Assembly (NCBI GenBank): GCA_002118135.1
Contig: BDIU01000106.1
Coordinates: 1 to 11,392 of the forward strand
Source: Trebouxia sp. TZW2008
Lineage: Eukaryota; Chlorophyta; Trebouxiophyceae; Trebouxiales; Trebouxiaceae
Length of the DNA: 11,392 nucleotides
Direction of reading: 5' to 3'
Each line of letters begins with the position of its first letter. Position 1 is the stretch's first letter. Below the pieces are notes generated by a model. It had not been told where the DNA came from, searched no databases, and saw nothing but the letters and a program-made list of their open reading frames with translations. This document shows positions 7,016-11,392 of the stretch, piece after piece. A program made the translations under genes and the position numbers.

Positions 7016-7860
7016 CCGAAGCTTTTACCGTAAAGGATTCCGGATACTACCCCGAAAAGATAACCCGAAACTTTTACCGAAGCTTCTCGTATCCCTTCGT
7101 ACTAGACTTTACCCTATATCTTTTCGGGGTAGTATCCGGAAGGGATACTCCTAAGGGATACAAAAAAACTCTCCCGGAATCCTTTTCTCCTTGTACGTCT
7201 CCCGAAAAGATACAAGATACGAAAAGAGTCTTCCCGTACCCGGAAAACAGTTTCTCCGTACCCCGAGAAGCTTCTCCCGGAATCCTTTTCTCCCCATACC
7301 CGGAAAAGCTTCGGTAAAAGATACGGGGTAGTATCCGGAAAGGGATACGAGAAAAGTCTCCCCGTACCCCGAAGGGATACTACCCCGAATCTTTTACCGG
7401 ATACTACCCCTATACCCCTTCGGGGTACGGGGAGAAGCTTCTCCGGGTATCTTTTCGGGGTACAAGCTTCGGTAAAAGCTTCGGGTTATTTTTTCGGGGT
7501 AGTATCCGGTAAAAGATTCGGGGTAGTATCCCTTTGGGGTAAAGTCTAGTACGAAGGGATACGAGAAAAGTCTCCCCGTACCCCGAAGGGATACTACCCC
7601 GAAGGGGTACCGGGTATAGGGGTAGTATCTTTTCGGGGTATAGGGGTAGTATCCAGTACCCGAAAGAGCTTCTCCTATCTTTTCGGGATAGGAGAAGCTT
7701 CTCCTATCTTTTCGGGATACGAGAAGCTTCTCCTATCTTTTCGGGATACGAAGAGCTTCTCCCCGTACCCTTATACCCCGAAAAGATACGGGGTAGTATA
7801 CGGTACCCCTTCGGGGTAGTATCCGGAAGGGATACGGTAAAAGCTTCGGGTTATTTTTTC

Positions 7861-7920
7861 GGGGTAGTATCCGGTACCCCGTACCCCGAAGGGGTATAGG
7901 GGTAGTATCTTTTCGGGGTA
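7861..7920 (+). repeat. 60-bp direct repeat, copy 1
   Basis: It starts GGGGTAGTATCCGGTACC and ends TATCTTTTCGGGGTA. Identical copies lie at 8040-8099 and 8918-8977. After the repeat the three contexts differ. Confidence 0.85.
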
Positions 7921-8039
7921 CAAGTTTCGGTAAAAGCTTCGGAAAGTCTAGTACGAAGGGATACGAAGAGCTTCGGTAAGGGATACGGGTTATCTTTTCG
8001 GGGTAGTATCCGGTAAAAGATTCGGGGTAGTATCTTTTC

Positions 8040-8099
8040 GGGGTAGTATCCGGTACCCCGTACCCCGAAGGGGTATAGGGGTAGTATCTTTTCGGGGTA
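8040..8099 (+). repeat. 60-bp direct repeat, copy 2
   Basis: Same 60 bases as at 7861 and 8918. It follows a TATCTTTTCGGGGTAGTATCC lead-in shortened by one module. Confidence 0.85.
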
Positions 8100-8461
8100 G
8101 TATCCGGTAAAATATACGGGGTAGTATTCAGTACCCCGAAAAGCTTCTGGTTCTCTTTTCGGGGTAGTATCCGGAGAAAAGTCTCGAAGGGATACGAAGA
8201 GCTTCTCTTATCTTTTCGGGATACGAATCCTTTTCGGTAAGGGATACGGTAAGGGGTTTAGGGGTAGTATCCGGTACCCCTTCGGGGTATAGGGGTATAG
8301 GGGTACAAGCTTCTCGAAGGGATACGAAAAGCTTTGGTAAAAGATACGGGGTAGTATCCTTTACCCGGAATCCTTTTCTCCCCGTACGTATCCCGAAAAG
8401 ATACGGGATACGAAGAGCTTCTCCCCATACGAAGGGATACGAAGAGCTTCTCGTATCTTTT

Positions 8462-8519
8462 CGGGATACGAAGAAAGCCTACTTTCTTTTCGGGATACGA
8501 AGAAAGTCTACTTTCTTTT
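8462..8519 (-). repeat. Reverse-orientation 29-bp tandem pair
   Basis: Two units begin at 8462 and 8491 with CGGGATACGAAGAAAG. They are the reverse complement of the array at 994-1080, with one substitution in the first unit (GCCT for GTCT). Confidence 0.85.
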
Positions 8520-8756
8520 CGGTATACAAGAAGCTTCTCGTATCTTTTCGGGAGACGAAGAGCTTCTCGTATCTTTTCGGGATACGAATCCTTTTCGATA
8601 AAAGCTTCGGGTTATCTTTTCGGGGTAGTATCCGGAGAAAAGTCTACTTTCTTTTTGGGAGACGAAGAGCTTCTCCCGGAAGAGATTCGGTAAGGGATAC
8701 GGTAAGGGGTAAAGTCTAGTACCCCTTCGGGGTAGTATCTTTTCGGGGTAGTATCC

Positions 8757-8828
8757 GGTAAAAGATTCGGGAGAGTATCCGGTAAAAGATTCGGGAGAGT
8801 ATCCGGTAAAAGATTCGGGAGAGTATCC
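8757..8828 (-). repeat. Reverse-orientation 24-bp array, three units
   Basis: Units at 8757, 8781 and 8805 read GGTAAAAGATTCGGGAGAGT plus ATCC and appear identical. They are the reverse complement of the ACC-ending variant of the 1155-1321 array. Confidence 0.88.
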
Positions 8829-8917
8829 GAAAGGGATACCCCCCTTTACCCGGAAGAGCTTCTCTTATCTTTTCGGGATACGAATCCTTTTCGGTAAGGG
8901 ATACGGGTTATCTTTTC

Positions 8918-8977
8918 GGGGTAGTATCCGGTACCCCGTACCCCGAAGGGGTATAGGGGTAGTATCTTTTCGGGGTA
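8918..8977 (+). repeat. 60-bp direct repeat, copy 3
   Basis: Same 60 bases as at 7861 and 8040, about 820 bp from copy 2. Confidence 0.85.
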
Positions 8978-9150
8978 GTATCCCTTCGGGGTACAAGCTT
9001 CGGGCTATCTTTTCGGGGTAGTATCCTTTACCCGGTACCCCTTCGGGGTAGTATCCCTTCGGGGTACAAGCTTCGGTAAAAGATACGGGGTAGTATCCGG
9101 TACCCCGAAAAGATACGGGGTAGTATCTTTTCGGGGTACAAGCTTTTCTC

Positions 9151-9206
9151 ATCTCATTGTAAATTCGATTTGCTTCGCACGATACAAGATTTTATCTCAT
9201 TGTAAA
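9151..9206. repeat. Two left halves of the hairpin element
   Basis: Left arms lie at 9151-9163 and 9194-9206 in direct orientation, with no matching right arm following. The second keeps the ACCCGATAAAAAGAC loop start. They sit exactly where dense block III ends. Confidence 0.8.
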
Positions 9207-9606
9207 CCCGATAAAAAGACTTACCGTATACTACCCCGAATCTTTTACCGAAGCTTTTATCGAAAAAGACGTATGGGGTATGGGGTACAAGGTATAGAGT
9301 ACAGGAATTATCTTTTATGGTAAAGCCATTTCAGGGAAACAGCTTTTTGGGGAAGGCCTTTTCTGGGAAAGCCATTTATGGGAAACAGTTTTCTGGGTAC
9401 AGAGTACAAGGATTAGCTCTTCTGGGAAAGCATTTTCTGGGGTACCGCATTTTCTCGAAGTTTTCTTTTTTTGTTTTTTTCTTTAAAGAAAAAAAAAACC
9501 AAAACCAAAAACCAAAAAAAAACAGGTGATGAAAAGAATGCAAAGCACAACAAAAAAAAACAAAAACAAAGAACGCGCTTTTTTCTGGATTTTCAACTGG
9601 TTTTAT
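9207..9606. other. Degenerate repeat then AT-rich spacer
   Basis: 9317-9440 carries reverse-strand relatives of the 15-bp family (GGGAAACAGCTTTT, GGGAAAGCCATTT). The plus-strand frame at 9317-9529 only reflects that 15-base periodicity (Gly-Lys every five residues). From 9470 the DNA is A/T-rich with AACCAAAAACC runs. No gene is supported. Confidence 0.6.
9474..9495. repeat. Perfect 22-bp AT-rich palindrome
   Basis: Seven T, CTTTAAAG, seven A. On the minus strand it lies 112 bp past the 3' end of trnA. It resembles the palindrome at 97-122 in style, again at an island border. Confidence 0.7.
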
Positions 9607-9679
9607 TGGAGATAAGCGGTCTCGAACCGCTGACCTCTGCCTTGCAAGGGCAGCGCTCTACCAATTGAGCTATATCCCC
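9607..9679 (-). tRNA. trnA-UGC: tRNA-Ala (UGC)
   Basis: Acceptor GGGGATA (plus 9673-9679) pairs with TATCTCC (plus 9608-9614), with one G-U. The discriminator is A. The anticodon stem CTGCC/GGCAG closes CTTGCAA, with anticodon TGC (plus 9644-9646). The T arm is AGCGGTTCGAGACCGCT. No intron and no encoded CCA. The acceptor G3-U70 pair, the alanine identity element, is present (third G against T). In most plastids this gene lies between the 16S and 23S rRNA genes. Here repeat DNA, not 23S rRNA, lies downstream. Confidence 0.96.
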
Positions 9680-9715
9680 ACTTTTTCTTTAAAGATATTA
9701 ATTTATAGTATATTA

Positions 9716-9911
9716 TATTTAGAGTAATATTATAAAATCTTATAAAGTTTTTGTTTAGTAAACTTTTCTGGCTGATGTCATCAGGAAATAACTGGTCAAA
9801 ATTACTGTCACCAAGATTTACATAACTATGTTTTTCAGCCATCTTCCTGTTTTGTTCAATATCTATTTTGTCATAAACTTTGTTGCTTAATAGAAAGAAG
9901 AGCTTCTCATC
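9716..9911 (-). pseudogene. Unrecognised coding-like fragment upstream of trnA
   Basis: A minus-strand frame is open from just after a TAA at plus 9912-9914 through an ATG at 9842 and runs on into trnA, ending at 9603. It therefore has no proper C-terminus. Between about 9911 and 9740 the residues are varied and polar, for example MAEKHSYVNLGDSNFDQLF then a Pro-Asp-Asp stretch, with A/T-ending codons like plastid genes. Beyond about 9740 it becomes Ile/Tyr/Asn-rich as expected for noncoding AT DNA. Near its 5' end it contains the repeat module GAAGAGCTTCTC (plus 9897-9908). I do not recognise the family. It may be a gene remnant or chance. Confidence 0.3.
9729..9757 (-). promoter_or_regulatory. 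Possible promoter of trnA
   Basis: On the minus strand TAAACA (plus 9752-9757, four of six matches to TTGACA) and TATAAT (plus 9729-9734) are 17 bp apart. A second TATAAT is at plus 9712-9717, nearer the gene, without a good -35. The DNA is very AT-rich, so the call is weak. Confidence 0.35.
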
Positions 9912-10042
9912 TTATTTCTTATTTGTTTTTAAGAATTATTCTTTTTTTTAATACACAAGTGTAATGACATCCTTTGTTCACATTTTTGTATAAGATTTAA
10001 GCAAATTCACGGGATTTCTTTTGTAAATTATGTGAAAAAAAC

Positions 10043-10099
10043 CATTGATTGTTAACCAAAGGGGTAAAGAGATTTACCCCCTCGGTTAACCATTAATTG
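10043..10099. terminator. Long imperfect hairpin between trnI and trnA
   Basis: The inner stem GGGGTAAA (10061-10068) and TTTACCCC (10073-10080) closes a GAGA loop. After a three-base internal mismatch, TTAACC (10052-10057) pairs with GGTTAA (10084-10089). Outer bases CATTGATTG and CATTAATTG extend the pairing imperfectly, giving arms of about 26 bases. It is 137 bp downstream of trnI on the minus strand. Stable 3' hairpins usually act in plastids as RNA-stabilising or processing signals. That role here is inference. Confidence 0.55.
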
Positions 10100-10236
10100 T
10101 TTTTAGAAAAAATTAAAGAACGCCTACTACATTTAATTATCTACTATTTTTAAAATCTTTTTCAGTTTTTTTTAAATATAGTCTAATAATTATAGGATTT
10201 AGATCAGAATAGACAGTTTTGGTTTCTGTTTTTGGG

Positions 10237-10263
10237 TGGGCTATGCTGGATTTGAACCAGCGG

Positions 10264-10310
<47 letters not shown>
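10237..10310 (-). tRNA. trnI-GAU: tRNA-Ile (GAU)
   Basis: Acceptor GGGCTAT (plus 10304-10310) pairs perfectly with ATAGCCC (plus 10238-10244). The discriminator is A. The anticodon stem CACCC/GGGTG closes CTGATAA, with anticodon GAT (plus 10274-10276). The T arm is CTGGTTCAAATCCAG. The 5' half is the classic plastid trnI-GAU start. It has no group II intron, unlike land plants, and no CCA. It normally follows the 16S rRNA gene, but the 1.08 kb upstream (to the window edge) shows no 16S 3' end or anti-Shine-Dalgarno. It has its own promoter. Confidence 0.97.
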
Positions 10311-10320
10311 TACTTTGTTT

Positions 10321-10349
10321 ATTATAAAAAACCTTTTTTTTATTGTCAA
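10321..10349 (-). promoter_or_regulatory. Sigma-70/PEP-type promoter for trnI
   Basis: On the minus strand a perfect TTGACA (plus 10344-10349) and a perfect TATAAT (plus 10321-10326) are separated by exactly 17 bp. A start about seven bases past the -10 box would fall about at 10314, a few bases before the tRNA 5' end at 10310. This is the consensus of the bacterial-type plastid RNA polymerase. It implies trnI is transcribed on its own and not from a 16S promoter. Confidence 0.8.
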
Positions 10350-10397
10350 ATCATATTAGCAATAGGTTTTATTAAAAACTTTTATTTGACTAAACTG

Positions 10398-11182
10398 CTA
10401 CATGGCTTTGCTTGCTGTTAAATAAGACATAAGAAAAAGTGTTTGAGGACCACCTTTTTTAAAACAACAAAAAGAATTAACAAATGAAGGGAGAAGCTCT
10501 TCGTAGTAGAAATCGTTACTAATAAAAGGTTTTTTTAGGCTCATTTTCTCTAACAAAAACGTTTTTTTTAAAATAGAGTAGAGTTGTCTTTTTTGTAAAG
10601 GCTGCTCTTTGGTTGATGGCAATACCTATTAGAACGATTTCTTTAACATTTTTTTAAAGCTCCTAGTACTGCTATCAAATAGTATCCCGATTTAAGTTTT
10701 ATCAGATTCATGCAAATTACCATCATCATTACTTTTCTATAAATATAGATGCTGACTTTTTAATATCTTTTGCCTCTTCCACTTTTTAATTTTCTTCTTA
10801 ATTTTCTTCTTAATTTTCTTCTTAATTTTCTTCTTAAATCTCAATAGAAATGCCGGTTTTATTTAATAGTTTTTTAGTCAATAATAACACCATTTTAGGA
10901 AAGCTTAGTTTTTGCTGTTGGTAGAGAACAAACGAAAAAACATTATTTTTTCTTTAAAAAACAAACAAACACGGCCTTGTATCCCTTATCCCTTACGTGT
11001 AATTTTAGAGTATAGTTATAGGAAAGGAATAGGTCGTTTCGTCTTTTATTGTATCTTCTATTTCTATTACATAATTGGGCTGAAAAGCCAACTGTTATTA
11101 ATACAAACACCTCTTTTGTGTTTTTTATATTATTAACAATGTGGCGCATTTGTCTTTCCTTCCCAAAAGACATAGCAACCAT
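10398..11182 (-). other. AT-rich region with broken, unrecognised minus-strand frames
   Basis: Several open stretches follow each other in different frames. 10943-11182 encodes 79 residues, starts at an ATG inside the edge repeat and reads MVAMSFGKERQMRHIVNNIK at its start. About 10846-10963 ends with KKLLNKTGISIEI and a TAA. About 10740-10845 is a Lys/Ile run made by the 12-bp tandem. 10398-10622 has only a TTG start and includes the repeat module GAGAAGCTCTTC at 10491-10502. None resembles a plastid protein I know. Codon use is A/T-biased, which does not discriminate here. Decayed gene remnants or chance are both possible. No rRNA is seen. Confidence 0.3.
10786..10837 (+). repeat. Tandem array, 4.3 copies of a 12-bp unit
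   Basis: TTAATTTTCTTC starts at 10786, 10798, 10810 and 10822, followed by TTAA. It is unrelated to the CCCC/GGGG mosaic and looks like simple slippage expansion. One minus-strand frame reads through it as Lys-Lys-Lys-Ile repeats. Confidence 0.92.
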
Positions 11183-11392
11183 GATTGTCTACCCTACGGG
11201 TTAAGAGCGCAAGAATTGTTGCGCTTTGCGCAACCATGATTGTCTACCCTACGGGTTAAAAGCGCAAGAATTCTTGCGCGTTGTCCTTTGAGAAGGGAAG
11301 CACATACCAATCATGGTTGCCTACCCTACGGGTTAAAGGCGCAAGAATTGTTGCGCGTTGTCCTTTGAAAAGGGAAGCACATACCAACCATG
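11176..11392 (+). repeat. Tandem repeat of 55/77-bp units running off the window
   Basis: Units start at 11176, 11231 and 11308, with a fourth beginning at 11385. The period is 55, 77, then 77. Each unit strings together small palindromes: CAAYCATGRTTG, ACCC-TAC-GGGT, GCGCAAGAATTSTTGCGC (perfect 18-bp palindrome at 11262-11279) and CCTTTGAGAAGG. The first unit lacks the last 22 bp including CCTTTGAGAAGG. Its vocabulary differs from blocks I-III. Confidence 0.9.

Larger units (their letters stand above)
6340..9140. repeat. Repeat block III: longest mosaic block
   Basis: The 6340-7110 part is C-rich on the plus strand and the 7110-9140 part mostly G-rich, so the block is broadly an inverted arrangement of the same vocabulary. 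It includes three 109-bp and three 60-bp identical copies, a reverse 29-bp pair (8462-8519) and a reverse 24-bp array (8757-8828). The modules ACCCC-TTC-GGGGT and GTATC-n-GATAC recur throughout. Open frames 6726-6962 (+) and 8865-9152 (-) are repeat artefacts. No RNA or protein gene is seen in these 2.8 kb. Confidence 0.9.

Noticed and set aside
6411..9000. CRISPR array
   Set aside because: Repeats are palindromic and numerous, but there is no regular repeat-spacer alternation, spacers are themselves repeats, and no cas gene is present. The context is a plastid.
541..9140. Insertion sequence or intron-encoded mobile element
   Set aside because: No transposase, reverse transcriptase or LAGLIDADG/HNH frame, and no target-site duplications that I can define.
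8865..9152. 95-codon minus-strand frame in block III
   Set aside because: Translation of the mosaic modules, ending in the hairpin-element border.
9317..9529. Plus-strand frame with Gly-Lys every five residues, resembling a pentapeptide repeat protein
   Set aside because: The periodicity comes from the 15-bp DNA repeat family, whose other copies are not open in the same frame. The tail is Lys/Asn-rich noise.
10912..11136. 74-codon plus-strand frame
   Set aside because: Phe/Tyr/Leu-rich antisense of another weak frame. No motif or credible start context.
10311..11392. 3' end of 16S rRNA upstream of trnI
   Set aside because: I looked for the conserved terminal sequence around the anti-Shine-Dalgarno on the minus strand and did not find it. 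The region is too AT-rich for rRNA.

Overview
The window reads as a piece of a repeat-inflated plastid genome, most likely from a green alga. Four intronless tRNA genes, His(GUG), Gln(UUG), Ala(UGC) and Ile(GAU), have plastid-type bodies. The Ile gene opens with the acceptor and D-arm sequence typical of plastid trnI-GAU. One short ORF looks like plastid SecG (Ycf47). The only strong promoter visible is of the bacterial sigma-70/PEP type. I cannot name the species. Chlorophyceae, Trebouxiophyceae and Ulvophyceae all contain plastomes with expanded repeats and rearranged rRNA operons.

The layout alternates AT-rich gene islands with large blocks of palindromic repeat mosaic. Island 1 (1-540) holds trnH. 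Repeat block I runs from about 541 to 2340. Island 2 (2340-2720) holds trnQ on the minus strand. Repeat block II runs from about 2720 to 5250. Its middle part (3540-4380) is degenerate, and one 117-bp inverted duplication spans that part. Island 3 (5255-5870) holds the secG-like gene on the minus strand. Block III (about 5870-9470) is dense from 6340 to 9140 and carries three identical 109-bp copies and three identical 60-bp copies. Island 4 (9470-11170) holds trnA and trnI on the minus strand plus unrecognised open frames. A different tandem repeat of 77/55 bp starts at 11176 and runs off the right edge.

The repeat blocks are built from a small vocabulary of short palindromic modules: GGTACC, GAGAAGCTCTTC, ACCCC-TTC-GGGGT, GTATC-n-GATAC and tracts of CCCCTATA. 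They are joined in changing order and orientation, so C-rich and G-rich strands switch several times. At least three further families are mixed in: a 15-bp-arm hairpin element (AATCTCATTGTAAA arms), a 15-bp TTTCCCTGGAATGGC tandem, and 24-bp and 29-bp tandem arrays present in both orientations. No transposase, integrase, intron ORF, CRISPR or rRNA gene is visible. The long ORFs in the blocks are by-products of the repeats.

The gene content supports plastid translation (four tRNAs) and probably thylakoid protein translocation (SecG with SecY/SecE). trnI and trnA keep the relative order and strand they have in the rRNA operon spacer, but they are 557 bp apart. No 16S end is visible beside trnI and no 23S beside trnA. 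trnI has its own TTGACA-N17-TATAAT promoter a few bases upstream. This points to a dismantled rRNA operon.
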